Shown here: one piece after another, positions 51,784-64,000 of the stretch
How positions within the stretch are numbered: position 1 is the first letter of the stretch
Layout of the letters: every line of letters begins with the position of its first letter
Assembly (NCBI RefSeq): GCF_000002995.4
Contig: NW_025062475.1
Location: forward strand, 5,184,528-5,248,527
From: Brugia malayi
Taxonomy: Eukaryota > Nematoda > Chromadorea > Rhabditida > Onchocercidae
Direction of reading: 5' to 3'
Length of the DNA stretch: 64,000 nt
The notes under the pieces: model-generated
Database searches by the model: none
Told to the model about the DNA's origin: nothing
What the model saw: only the letters and a program-made list of their open reading frames with translations
Program-made: the position numbers and the translations under genes

Positions 51784-54474
51784 TTCATTTATTATTGATA
51801 AAACTGGTTTTACGGATTACCAAAACATGATCCTTCATCCAATATTATTTCTTTTTTCTCGAACCAGGTAATTTTAAATATTTTAAAAATGAAAAAAAAA
51901 AAACATGAAAATGGTGCAAAAAACGATTCAAAGGGATTTTAAAAAGATTTCTCCCATTTTCTCCCATTAAGAACATCCCGATTTACCCACCCATCATTCT
52001 TTTTCTGTTTTAGCCTTTCATTCCTTTTCTTCCCTTTTTTCTTTTTTAAAATTATTCTTAGTTTCTTTACTTGCATCCTTCTTATTCATCCTGTCACTTT
52101 TTTTTGTGTTTTTTTGTCTTTTTGTCACTTTATCATTGCATCCTTATCTTTCACACTTCCTTTTTCGACTTTTTTCTCCAATTTTTTCAAACTTTCTTTT
52201 AATTTTTCAATTGAAAATCTCCATATTTATTTGTTTCTTAATTTAATAATTCTTAAGTAATACCATCGATATTTTGAATTGAATTTCAAACATTGGTTTG
52301 TGTGATTATTTTGGTTATACTTTTAAAAAACATTTGAAGAAAGAAGAATTAACTTAAATGACACAAATATTAATTAAAAAATAATTCAATGAAAAAAAAG
52401 AGAAAATTGAAATAAACTGTACAGAAGTCATTCTTACTTTCATGATTTTATAATATAAATTAAATTAAAAAAGAATTATATTTCAACTTTTAAAACTGAA
52501 ATAAATCATTTTTTATTAATATTTCTATTATTAATATAATGGTTATAAGAAATTTCTACTGATAATTATTAAACAAAACAGCTACTGTAAAAAGGAATGC
52601 ACTCCTTAATTAGCGCTAATTATCAATAACATCTCATTAAAACAAATAATGCTAAATACTTAAGCAATGCTTAACAACATAATTATACCCTAAATATTTA
52701 ACTAGATTTTAAAAAAAAATAATAATATTAATGTCTGCAAGTGATTATTCACTGCATCACACTTTGCTTATCTTAATATAATAATCTGTTAATCATTTAT
52801 TGCCGAAGAATGCAAGTCACTTTTACTACATATGCATGATCAGTAATTATATTAGAATAAATCGATTGTATTATCAGATATCATTAAATGATAACAATTT
52901 TCCTAGTTTTCATGGATTTTGTGCATATAAATCAAAATACAAATAAAATGACAAAAAAAAAAAAAATTATATTTTAAAGGAAACATAAAAAATATTTCTC
53001 TTGAAATATCGATCCGAAAAAAAAACTGCTTTCTTATTATTACATATTGAAATATTTGATGCTGAAATGAGGCAATGAAATTTTTCATTAGTTTAGTAAG
53101 ATTTAATTTTAATCAAATCTTTTATTACATTAGTTTCGATCAATCCTAATTATTCAGCCGAAATTAACTGGATTAAATTTTTTAATCTGAGCAATAAAAA
53201 ATCATTTAATTGAGCATCAACAACTTGATATGTTCAATGGTAGTTGATTTGAATTATTAATATAACGAATGAGTTGATGCAATAAAGTTATATAAAAAAT
53301 AAACAAAAAAATAAAGTCATTTATTTGGTTTACTTTATATTACTCAAATGCTGTCCATTATATGTTCGATTACTGATAGTATATTCATATATATGTTAGT
53401 TTAATATGTTTCAGTATTTAATTTATTAGTTTAGATATTTAGATAAATTAGAAAAAAACAGAGTTAAAATTAGCATTAAAAAGATAAGATCAATATTAAA
53501 AAAATCTGATCAATAGTAAAACAGTTTTCTCTTTCTCTCTCTCTTTCTTTTCTTTTTTTTTTTTTTTGCAAACTTTAAAATGGAATAAAAATACTTGTTT
53601 GTTTTAAAGAAGTGAATTTTTTTAATGAAAGAAATCTTAAGGTATTGAATGTAAAAGATTCATTTCAGTTCCTATAATTTATTAATAATATATCAGTTAG
53701 CTGATTGCAAAAAAGAAAGTAATCCTTAATTAATTAATTTACTTTTTTTTGATTAATAAATTTAAGAATAATCTCAATTATTTGATTCGTCCGTTTTTTT
53801 ACTGATTCATTGGGATTAATTAGAGCTATTAATAGATTTGAATTAAATGATAAATTATTTTATTAATGTTATCTTATCTAGGTAATAGGGTTAGTAGTGC
53901 TTATCTGTACAATTGCAACAATGAAGAATGATATATTATTATTATAACAAATGATAACATTGAAGAACGATTGATCTGCCATATCAAAAATATTCTCAAA
54001 ATCTCCTATTCTCGTTGCCTCTATTTCTCGCTCTTTTTATTAATATTTTATGACTTATTAGTAAATCATTTCATAGCGATTATCTAATCGAATCATTTTT
54101 AAAATTTTCATTGAATCAATTTTAACATTATTGGCATATTAGCCTTGAGATTACAAAAATAAGAATTAAAATTTAGATCAGTTTTGAACTTATCAACGAA
54201 TTTTTTTTTTTTAATTTCTCAATATATTGATTTTTGAAGTTTCATTCAAACTAAAATATTTACCAATGAATTAATTCCAAATTATCATTAGCAAATCTTA
54301 TACACAATCATTATAAAATGCTAATATGTCAATGAATCATTTTATTCATTTCAGTGAGGCCATTTTCATTGAAATGTGATTTTACATAGATAATGAATAT
54401 AAATACAAATATCAAATGTGCTATACTTATTTTATGCGAATTTTTTTCCTTCTTTTTTTCTTTCTCCATCATTT

Positions 54475-54520
54475 TCTCTTTCTTTCTTTCTCTCTCTCTC
54501 TTTCCCTCTCTCTCCCTCTC
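54475..54520. repeat. TC-rich microsatellite
   Basis: CT/TC units with CCC and TTT interruptions. The opposite strand reads as an Arg/Glu/Lys-rich open frame that is not supported as a gene. Confidence 0.88.
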
Positions 54521-55982
54521 ATATAAATATATTTGAATTTGATAATAGAAAGAGAATAACAGAGAAAGAATTGATAGTGTGACATTGTTAATTTTGCTGC
54601 TATTTCTCATTTACTTTTGTCCGTTTTACTACATTCAACTGAACTGCACAACAATTTTGACATAAAAATGACCCAATTAAAATGAGAGGAAATTATTCGT
54701 ATCATACAGTCAACGAATAATTATATTTTGCATACTATTTCCACATTTTATGTCTTAATTAATTATAAAAGAATTAACATTAATTAATAATTTACTAATT
54801 TAGTACTTATTATCAAATATTATTCTCTTAATTTTTCCATTTTTCTTTCTTTTTCTTTTGCTTCCTTTTTTATTATTCCATTTTTCTCACAAAAATTTTT
54901 ATTTCTTTTTTATCTCTTTTTACTTTATTAATTTTCATTAAATTACAGAAACAGGAATTATTGATATTTTATTGGATATGATTATATATGGTAGAGTATT
55001 TTTTGGTATATTTTTAAATGGTGATTTATTTTAAATTTTTAATTTAGGAACCAATCAATTTATTTATCAGAATGAATTCTTATCAATGTCAGAAAAGTAA
55101 AAATCTTTCGTTAGTTATTTTTTTCTTCATATTTTACTTATATTTTTCAGCTTTTTTATCGTTTCTTTTGTTTTTTGTTTTTTTTTTTTAATAAATCATT
55201 TTGAGATATTTGTTTCGCTGTAAATGACTTCTTTTTTTTTTAATTTCTGAATGTTTTTCAGAATTTACGAGAGAAAAAGAAATTAATTATACCTTTAAAA
55301 AGCTGATACTTTATTTAATTTTCATAGAAAATTATTTTCTATATTTTTTTTAAAAAAAAAAAAAGAAAAAGCGTGAGAAAAAAACGTTCTTTCCTTCAAA
55401 ACTAAGTTAATTTAGGAATTTATTATAGTAATTGATTAGAATTGCTTGTGAAAGTTATTTGTTGACAACAATAAATTCCATTCTTTCACATCAATTCAAT
55501 AATTCAATACTATCTAAATTGCCTTTTTCGCAATATTAGTTTTTAGGCCTTTAATATTTACAAGTCAGAATGATTGGGCGCTTAAAAAAGGTTTTTTTGA
55601 AAATAAAATTCTCATTTTTTCACGCCACAACGTATGAATTTTAATTGAAATGAAAGCATTAGCTTCATTAAAAAAAAAAATAGAAAAATGTTAAAAATTG
55701 AATTAATCCATCATTTCAATCTTCAAATAAGTCACTTATCATATGAAAAGAATTTTGCATTCTGTTTAACACTTTGATGCTAATTTTAGTTTCAAAAATG
55801 AAATAACTTTGATTGTTTAATTTTAAAATTGTCAGTTAGATTGAAATGATAATACTCAATTTGATAAATTGTATTTGTAAAACTGTTTATGTTGCATTGA
55901 TAATATTAAGTTTTCGTTTTCTTTTTTCTCGCATGCATCTACAATTATTTCATTTTGCTATAAAAATGAAATTTCATTTCAG

Positions 55983-58900
55983 TTGAATTTTAGACTGCAA
56001 AAAAATATGCCATTGGATGAAATAATTACTGGAAATAAAAATCGTTTATCATCTACGGAAGAGAAAAAGTCAATTACTGCTGAGGGAAATAATGAAAAAA
56101 AAGAAACAACCATTTCTACTTCACGTCACGTAACGTTTGCTTACTTTCAGTTTTCTTTTTTACATTCCACACTTTTCGCCACTATTAATTAAATTTGACT
56201 TTTATTTGTGCCATTTTTTTTTGGAAAAAAACTGAATGATGTAATAGAAAGTTTAGAGAAATTTAAGAAAACAAAAATATTTATTTATAAATGATATATT
56301 TATTAATTTATTCATTCATCACCATTTTTTGTTTTTTTCAAGATCATCGTTTCTACTTTTAGCTGTAATTTTATATTTTATAATATTATTCATTAGTTTA
56401 CTCACTAAGATTTTTTGAACACTATATATTAATTATTATTTTAGTCATTTTTATATCATTTCGCTATGGGTAATATTATCATATATTTGTCAGTAATAAT
56501 TGATATGTTCGATGTGATACGTTCATAAAATACTAATATTAGTTCTATCATTTTTATTTTATAACAAAATTAATCAAAAATTTTCCTGTTTTTACTTAAT
56601 TTTGAATGCTATCACTTTTTTACTAAAATTATATTTAATAATTAATTATCGATTGATTATTGCAAGTATGATTCCATTTTAATGCAATAACAGTCTGTTT
56701 ATTCGATGGGAATAATTGTTCTGCGAGATAAAACTGATTGATTATTTTATAAATATTTAATTTCTTTGCATTTATTTAGTTTAGGATAATAGATTCTTTC
56801 GATATTGCTATTAAGAAATTCTCTAAGACTAAGAATAATCAAATTTTGCTATGGATAATATTTGATTACCACACATTTTAATAGTGATAATTGATATGTT
56901 CGATGTGATATTTTTAGTGTTACTTATTCTTACGATATATTTCTAACAATAAAATAAACGGAATAGTCAAAATATCTCATATCTTATTTAATTAAGCATG
57001 TGGATTACGAGTAATTAATAAATAAGGTAAATGAATTAAGAATTATGCAAAATACTTATCAGTTAGATTGTAAAATTATCAAATATTCGTGCATTAAGTA
57101 TGAAGTCATCTCTATCATTATCATTCATTTATCTTTTCAATTATTGTTACTTTTTTAAAAAAATGAATGAATTAAATAGTATACATTATAATTTGTTTAA
57201 TTAAAATGTAGATATTTCTCTTCCTTTTTTTCCACTCCTAAAATCCTCTAGAAAATTCAAGAAAGTTTTAAATACTAAATAACTTTTTTTTGAAGAATTG
57301 GATCACTTTTTTTGATCTTTTTAAAACAGTTTTGCCCTGAATTGAATTAAATTATAATTATATGTAAGTTTCAATTATGTGCGACAAAATCTCATTTTAT
57401 TTCTTGGATAATTCAAAAGGAAGGAAAACAAAAATTTTTTATAAGAAATAGAAATTTATAAATTATAAAATGAGTTTTTTTTTTGTTAAAATTTAAGTAA
57501 GCAAACAATAGAAAATTATAAAATGTAGTGTTTTTTGAAAATTAGAATCGCCTTTTGACAGAATTTCTCTCAAAGATTGTAACAAATTTTATAATAAAAC
57601 TTATTTGCTAGTGATGATCTATAAATTGTTAATAATAATCTATTAATGATAAATCTTTTAATGATAATCTATAATAATCTATAACTCAAAAAAAGCGATA
57701 CTAAGCAGAACTATGAAACAAAATGCGAAATAAAATTCAGAAATAAGATTTAATTAATATATTATTAACAATTTGGTGCTATCAAATTAATGATTTTAAT
57801 CCATAATAAAACTTAGTAAAAAAGAAGAACAAAAAATTTGTTGATTTACTCAATCAAGCCAGCTTTTTATTAACTTAAAATGTTTCTGATCATTGTTTGT
57901 AACATATCATTGTCACAAATTATCATTATTTCAAATATTTCAAAAATTTTTCTGTCTCTTTCTTCTCTTTTCACTTTTATATTAAATTTTGTGCTATAAA
58001 AACTTCTTTCAAAACATGTTATTAATCAGAAATCATAACAAATATATTATAGAAAATCTTTATGATCAGAGAGAATTCGGGACACTATTAATCAGTCTGA
58101 TATTAAATGACTGAATAAACTTTTATGACCTGAATTATTTCCCAAACTCAAGAGGCGCCGATTATTCGGGTAAGATGAAGAAGACTGAGAGATGAAGGGC
58201 GGGAAGATGCGGGGAAAGCTGAGTTGGGAATGGAAGGGAGGGTAAGAAGTTAGTAAATATAGTTGTGAGATTAAAAAATGACTGTGTTTTAAGGGATTTT
58301 AAATAAAGATTAATACAAAAGATTCAGTGTTTTCTTTTTCTCTCTCTCTTTCTCTTTTCTTTTGTCTTTTCTTTTAATATCATTTTTTAATTGAAATTTT
58401 AACAAATTCTAATTTTAATCTGCAAAATTTTTTTAATCTTTGAAGTTTTCTCTTTTTTGTTTAATCATTTAGTTTAATTTTTATCACACAAAAATTTTCT
58501 TTTGTCTCTTTTTTACTTCAAAATTTAAAAAAGAAAAGAGAAAAAAACTTTTTGCTTTTGGGATGAATTTTGCAAAGATTTGGAATGGAAAAAAAATCAG
58601 AAATGAGAGGAAAAAGGGCGAGAAATTAACAAAATTAAAAAATAACTAATTACCGAGAAAAAGAGAAGTAGAATAGAGAAAAGAATAAAGATGGAAACAA
58701 AGGAAAAAATAATAAGAAAAGGTTCAAAAGATAAAGAAAAAAATGATTAAAATGAAATTTGAAAAGAAATGAAACCAAATTACAAGTATTTAAATAATTA
58801 GTACAATTAGTAAAAAACATTTCAATTATTTCATCATTTGATCAAATGGATTATTTAAAATAATATGTGAAATGATTATCTCTAATGAAATTTGAATTCG

Positions 58901-61900
58901 ATTTTAATTTCCAATATGTCTATGCACTGAAAGTAACAGGTCGAAGAATTTCTCGAGAATTAGGGATAAGTGCGTTGCTACAAAACTGAATAAATTTGAG
59001 ATGCTTAAAAATTTCATGAAACGTTATAATAAAGCCATCAGTGTTTATATTATTTTCTTAAATGATAATTACTATGATCGATTAAGGCTTAAATGAATTT
59101 TGCTTGAACTCTTTACTGCTATGAAATTAGATGAAACTTATTTTTTCTTCAGATGAAATTATATTTATTTGCTTTCAAGAATACTTATTATTTCCTGCAA
59201 TTAATTAATACATTAATTAATGATTAATTAATAACTAATTAAGCAATTAATTTATCTATTCAGATAAAAATTTTATAGCGAAAGAAAAGATTAAATTTTA
59301 ATACTTCTCCTTTGGGATTATCATTTTTGAAAATTTCGGAGTAATAAGCTGAGATCAAAAGTTCAGCGACGAAGCTAACAAGAAATACTGAGAGGAAAAT
59401 ATGGCTTTATTTCATGAATTTTTTGCTGTGATATATTTTTTATTAATTAATTCATAAAATGTTTATTACAATAATTAAGTGTTACGCAAATTTTCCTTCT
59501 TTTTTCTTTTGTTTTGTTTAAATTAAAAGGACAAAATTTAAATTTAGTGTGTAATAGAAATGTAACAATGAATTAATTGTAAAATTGCAGCGTCAATTGT
59601 TGATGAATTTTAAGGTCAATGATATATCAATTTTGATATTTGTCGTTTAAGTGTGTTTGGCTGATGAATTTGTAATTGGCAGAGGGAAGATGATAATAAT
59701 GACCTTGTGATGTTTCGGGATTCCATGGGTAGTTTTAATTGAATGACTCGACTCAATATGCAGCTTTTACCATTAATAAAAATTTTTCAAACTTAATTTC
59801 ATACAATTAAATGCTTAAATAATTGATTATTTCAAAAATATTGTCATTATCTGCCAAATAATAACATAGCAAAACTTAATCTTTTCCACTTTTTTGATTC
59901 ATTGGGAAAGTAATAACAGTAATATATAATATTAATAATGATAATAATAAATAATATATAACAATAATAATAAGCAGTAGTAATAAGCTATTAATTATTA
60001 TTGTTCTTCATAGATTCCTAGAATTAACCAAACCTTCAAATCACGTTTAAAAAATGAAAATATGAATGTCAAAGTGTTATTGTAAAATTTTGATAGTGTA
60101 CTAAGAATTATAAATATAAATTTTGTCATGTTTAAAAAAAAAAATTTTATTATATTTAAAAAAAAAATTGAACGTAAATTATGAAATACTTCGCAACGTA
60201 TTTAATGAATGATTTATATCACAGGAGGGAAAGAAAAAAAGGAAATGATTTCAATTATTTAAATATGCTTTTAATAGAAAGAAATAAAAAAGTATTTAAT
60301 GTATTTAAATGGAATAAAAAAGTATTTAATGCAATTAAATAAATGAAATCTGCAGAAGGAAAAAACCAATCTAATTCATTTATATTATTTATAAAGTGAT
60401 TAAATGCTAATAATTTATATTATTATTTCATTTTTTTTTTCACAATGTTTTTTTTTCTCGAATTTTTTTTTTTTTTTTTTTTTTTAGTGATTTCTTTTTT
60501 TACAATAACTTCTTTTTTCTTGAAATGACTTTTTTGATAGAGTGGAATTTGATAGTGACTTTTCATCATACATACATTGAAGACAGTAATACATTAACAT
60601 TTGGCCGGCATTGACCCCTAATGAAGTCACAACCATTTCGGTCATTTATTCTTTTTTCTTCGCCGATCATTCTTAATAAAGCAGAAATTATATCTTTTTT
60701 TAATTTGATGGTAAAACATTTCTATTAATACTCATTTCTCTGTTTTTTTTTTTTTAAAGAGATTATGATAATTTTAATTTCATTACAATTTAGTCTTAGT
60801 GATAACAACAATTAATTAGCAATGTAATAACTTCATTAAAATCATGACTTTTAGTTATATTTCTTCCTTAAAATTCGAGATTTCAAGTTTGAAACAATTA
60901 AATGTGTAATGATTTTTTCAGGAAGGTGACACAGGTGCTGACGATACGTTAAGTGCTAGTGATAATAGTAAGGGAAGTAAAAGAGAGTGTGGTGGTTATA
61001 AATCACTTGAAAAAATTTGCATGCCGCCAGCATATCATCGAGATGGCACATCATTTACATCACAGAGACAAAATTACATTGAGGTACTAATTCAGTTGTA
61101 AATATACTTTATTTCTTGTTTTTTGCTCAGAATTTATTCTGTTTCGCAGAAAGTCCATTAAATTATTTATGAATTTAAATTTGCTTTTCTTTAATTAAAG
61201 TAGAAGTTAGAAATTATTTATTAATAGTAGTTATTTGAATTCTTAATATCATCTAAATGTTTTGAAAAATTCCAGCTTTTTTTTTGCAATCAAAAAATTT
61301 TTTCTATCCTCTTTTTTCTTTTTTTTTAAAGAAAGAAAAATTTGGTATAAAAGGATTATTATATCTATTTATCTAATCCACACCTTTCTGGACTTTTTTT
61401 TTGTAATAACTCCTTTTTTTCTTGAAATCACTTTATTTCAACCAAAAAAAAAAAATTTAATTTCTGTGTTTACTTACTAATGGTAATAATTCATTGTAAT
61501 TTTTTATTATTCCTACCGTTCTTTATCAATATCTTTAAATTACTTTACTATCATTCCTAACTACATTGGTTGCAAATGATTTTAAATTTCAATCATTTTT
61601 TTTTGTATTTTTATGAAATTTTATCTTACAATTCATATCAATGAAAATAATTGTTGTATAGGAACCGGAATCGGAATCGTCTTCATCATTAAATCGGAAA
61701 AATAGCACGGATAAAGCATTGGTGCGACGGATTACAAATGAATTGCAAGTAGCACAATTAGAAAAAGAAAAAATTAAAGCAAATGGTGATACTGTCAAAG
61801 TTGGATCAAAAACTAGTAAGCTTCAATTTAAATATTTAAAAGATTTCTACTATAACTATAATTGCTTCCCTTGAAATTATCTTCATATCGAATTTGAAGT

Positions 61901-64000
61901 TACTTAAGTGCTAAGAGAAATCGTAAATTTCAATTTTAATTCGTTTTGTTTCTCATTATATGTTGTTTGTATGTTTACTGTTACTTTAATTACATCAGTA
62001 ATTAATTTTTATTTTCAATTTTTTCTCATTTCCATAAATTTATATATTTTTGTTTCTTTGGTATGATTTATTATCCCAATTAGTTATTTCCACGAAAAGA
62101 GTTTTTTTTTTCTTCATTCCAATTTAGGATAAATCATTTATAAATGAAGAAAAAAATAATTCACTTTTGTCATTTTATTCATTCCTTTATTTCCCCAACT
62201 TATTAACATTAATTTTTCATTTTGCATGAAAAAAGAAGGAAACAAAAATTTAATAAAATTTTTATTTTGTAAAATTTTCAAACTTGTTTATTTTTCCATA
62301 TTCGATTACATATAAAAAAGAAAAAATATCCATCTTCTTACCGTATCATTGAATTTGATGATTGGCAAAAATTTTTTTCAAAAAAAAAAAAGAAACAAAA
62401 ATTGACGAATTAAAACAAATGAAATAAATCAAAATAGTCACTCAGTAATATGCCATTTCAAAATATCAAAAAAAAGGAATTTTTGTTTTTTAAATAATTT
62501 AACGAAAAAAAAGCAGAAAATCACAAGAAAGCAAAAATTATTCATCATTTTACTAACAAATTTCATTTATTTTTCGGTCACAGTAATAAATTTGAGTTTT
62601 AATGAAACCGAAAATTTGTTGAAAAAAAAAAAAAAAACAGAATTGTTGGTTTTAATTTTTACTGTATCAGTTTTAATTTACTTTTGCATTTATTTTGCTT
62701 ATTTATTTATTTTTTCTTTTCCTTTTTTTCTTTTTGTTCTCAAGGCCATATATTTCAACACTTTTTTGTTTTCTATTTTGATATTTACCAAGAAGGTAAA
62801 TATAATACCCGCGAAATTAGAAATGAGAAAAAGGGAAAATATGATATGACATAGAGATAGAGAAGAAAGAGGAGGAAAAGATATTAAATCTCTTTAATAT
62901 TTCGAATATTTTTAGAATTTATAAAATTTTGTATACCTATGTTATGGGCAATTTTCTAATCATTTTTGATTAGTTAAATAATTCTATGTTGTCAATTTGT
63001 TTTCTTTTTGATAAATAATGCAGTTTGTTATTAGTAAGCTAGGTGGAATATACCTATCGGCAAAAGATTATAGGCCTATTAATTTGGCTGTTATTAAATG
63101 TATTTTGAAAATGAAACTGGGAAAAAAGGTAATAACTATCAATTAAAGATTTTTTTTTTTTGTTTTATTTGATAATTGAAAAATTTTTTAAGTTGAAATA
63201 AAAAGAAAGAATTTTTTTATTTCTTTTCTAGAAGAAAGACCAGTGTATAAGATGTATGCATTTCGATTTGTTGAAGCTGGCCTACGTCGAGCACTTTGGT
63301 ATTTTGGACGATCGATACCGATTAAAAAAGCCTTATTTGTAGTATGTGTTCATTTTATCACCTTTTCACTATTTTTTTTTTTTTTTTTAAATTATTTATA
63401 TTAAATTCATTTTATTCCTCTTTTTCCTTCAGTTATTCCTTAGCTTTAAAATATTAATTCTATAATTAATAAAAATTGCAATCCTTTAATAAATTAAAAA
63501 GATAAAAAACGATTCTTTTTAAGTGTCTCCCAATCATATTTGTATTGCTGTCATTAATTGGGCCAATCGTACATCGTGAACGATTAAATCTTTCATTACC
63601 CTTTGAAACGTTTGTTTCCTGTTTCAATGATCATTATCCGGCATCCGGCCATAACAACTTACGTGTTGCAACACGTGGAATGCTGTCATTTAATGGTTCT
63701 AATCAAGCGTATAACGCTATAAGACGTAATTCACCAGCTGAATTTGCTATAATTATGCGTTCAAAGTAAGGATTTTATATATATATATATATATTTTTTT
63801 TTTTCTGATTGAGTAAATTTGTATGATTTTCATTTCACTTTAATTTGTAAAAATTGTAATAAAAATTTTTTTTCCTTAAATTTTATCTGTTTTATTACTT
63901 ATCGTTTTCATACCACTTTTTCTTTTTGTTAATTTTATATGACAGTTTATTCAAAGTATTGCTTTCCAGAGGTTATAGTTCGATTATTAGCGAAAATTCG
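55983..64000 (+). CDS. Partial gene: charged N-terminus plus first membrane span, possibly Patched-related/RND type
   Basis: Exons 55983-56129, 60922-61083, 61662-61815, 63232-63341, 63524-63765 and probably 63946-64000 join in phase and run off the window. The first exon starts at an acceptor (TTTCAG); ATG 56007 may be the start, or upstream exons exist. Residues 1-155 are hydrophilic, with Ser/Glu-rich patches (EPESESSSS) and a Lys/Glu helix (ELQVAQLEKEKIK). Then follows an aromatic/basic helix (MYAFRFVEAGLRRALWYFG), one membrane span at about residues 186-207 (ALFVCLPIIFVLLSLIGPIV) and a loop with N-glycosylation sequons (NLS, NGS). A pre-TM1 helix, TM1 and large extracellular loop are what Patched-related proteins show at their N-terminus, and SPAEFAIIMRSK resembles part of that loop, but this is a tentative family guess. 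The exon starting at 63524 has a weak acceptor (TTTTTAAG) chosen because it keeps phase. Confidence 0.6.
56463..56910. repeat. Diverged direct duplication sharing a 24-base word
   Basis: Two segments, about 56463-56519 and 56849-56909, both start with CTATGG(G/A)TAATATT and both end in the same word (ATAATTGATATGTTCGATGT plus GATA), some 390 bases apart. The middle parts differ by substitutions and length. Confidence 0.7.
58172..58245 (+). other. Purine- and G-run-rich island
   Basis: Almost only A and G on the plus strand, with G-runs of three or more at 58197, 58201, 58211, 58226, 58236 and 58240. It is exceptional in a window otherwise lacking G-runs. It lies inside an intron on the sense strand. 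A G-quadruplex or regulatory tract is possible but unproven. Confidence 0.7.
63776..63796. repeat. AT dinucleotide run just after a splice donor
   Basis: About ten AT units about ten bases downstream of the donor at 63766, followed by a T-run. It fills the start of a 180-base intron. Confidence 0.9.

Larger units (their letters stand above)
42554..55982. other. Largely noncoding 13 kb between the MADF gene and the next gene
   Basis: No complete gene could be supported. Notable content: an orphan exon-like frame (43586-43716), a GA run (44400-44419), two possible short first exons (44311-44361 and 48954-48986), a base-richer island (45430-46440), a foldback element (47218-47558), ATT repeats (51655-51783) and a TC tract (54475-54520). 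The part after 47560 is mostly A/T homopolymer, and part of it may be 5' intron of the gene beginning near 55983. Open frames 48654-48854, 49152-49403 and 54329-54610 are A/T-run or microsatellite translations. Confidence 0.55.
56130..60921 (+). other. 4.8 kb intron of the 3' partial gene
   Basis: It begins GTAACG and ends TTTTTTCAG; flanking exons are both in phase 0. It contains a duplicated 24-base word (56496 and 56886), a purine/G-rich island (58172-58245), an AAT tract (about 59920-60000) and a T-run of over 20 near 60460-60485. No additional in-phase exon was found. Confidence 0.65.

Noticed and set aside
58100..58170. Possible exon ending at a GG|GTAAGA donor near 58170
   Set aside because: No acceptor and stops shortly upstream in all frames; probably chance next to the G-rich tract.
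59683..59728. Exon-like segment (EDDNNDLVMFRDSM) with GGCAG acceptor and GTAGTT donor
   Set aside because: Its 46-base length breaks the phase between the exons ending at 56129 and starting at 60922 and brings an immediate stop; no partner exon was found.
61589..61798. 69-residue minus-strand frame
   Set aside because: It is the shadow of the plus-strand exon 61662-61815.

Overview
The window reads as a very AT-rich invertebrate nuclear chromosome, most likely from a parasitic (spirurid or filarial-type) nematode. The reasons are: small exons in a sea of A/T homopolymers, GT...AG introns with short TTTCAG- or TTTTAG-type acceptors, and several start codons lying a few bases to about 20 bases behind an acceptor-like site, as in spliced-leader trans-splicing. 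This organism call is inference; no rRNA, organelle or bacterial gene is present to fix it. Every convincing gene is on the + strand. Gene models were built by hand from splice signals and checked by whether reading phase carries across every intron.

Layout: (1) 6993-19509, the 3' seven exons of a smoothelin-like protein ending in a calponin-homology domain. The 5' end lies further upstream, in the featureless first 7 kb or outside the window, and one intron is about 7 kb. (2) 19510-27592, noncoding, with long TAA/ATT microsatellites. (3) 27595-30614, a three-exon gene for an unrecognised 166-residue protein with four predicted membrane spans. (4) 32481-36675, a complete nine-exon PSMD5 homologue (26S proteasome base assembly chaperone), 500 residues. 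(5) 36676-39442, a degenerate roughly 115-150 bp tandem repeat, trinucleotide tracts and a possible 58-codon ORF containing a CAG run. (6) 39443-42553, a complete seven-exon MADF-domain protein of 375 residues with a BESS-like C-terminus. (7) 42554-55982, mostly noncoding, with an orphan exon-like ORF, a base-richer island that may be a decayed gene, and a foldback element with about 68 bp inverted arms. (8) 55983-64000, the 5' part of a gene that runs off the window: a long charged, low-complexity N-terminus followed by one membrane span and a glycosylation-site-rich loop, possibly a Patched-related/RND-type protein.

The genes do not form an evident pathway or operon. Gaps between them are kilobases long, and their roles (cytoskeleton, unknown membrane protein, proteasome assembly, transcription, membrane protein) look unrelated. 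Exon density and base composition differ along the window. The 31.7-46.5 kb part holds two compact genes and less homopolymer sequence, while both flanks have multi-kilobase introns and extreme A/T content. No CRISPR, phage, bacterial insertion or clear tRNA was seen. Many short open frames rich in Ile, Asn, Tyr or Phe are translations of microsatellites or T-runs, not genes.
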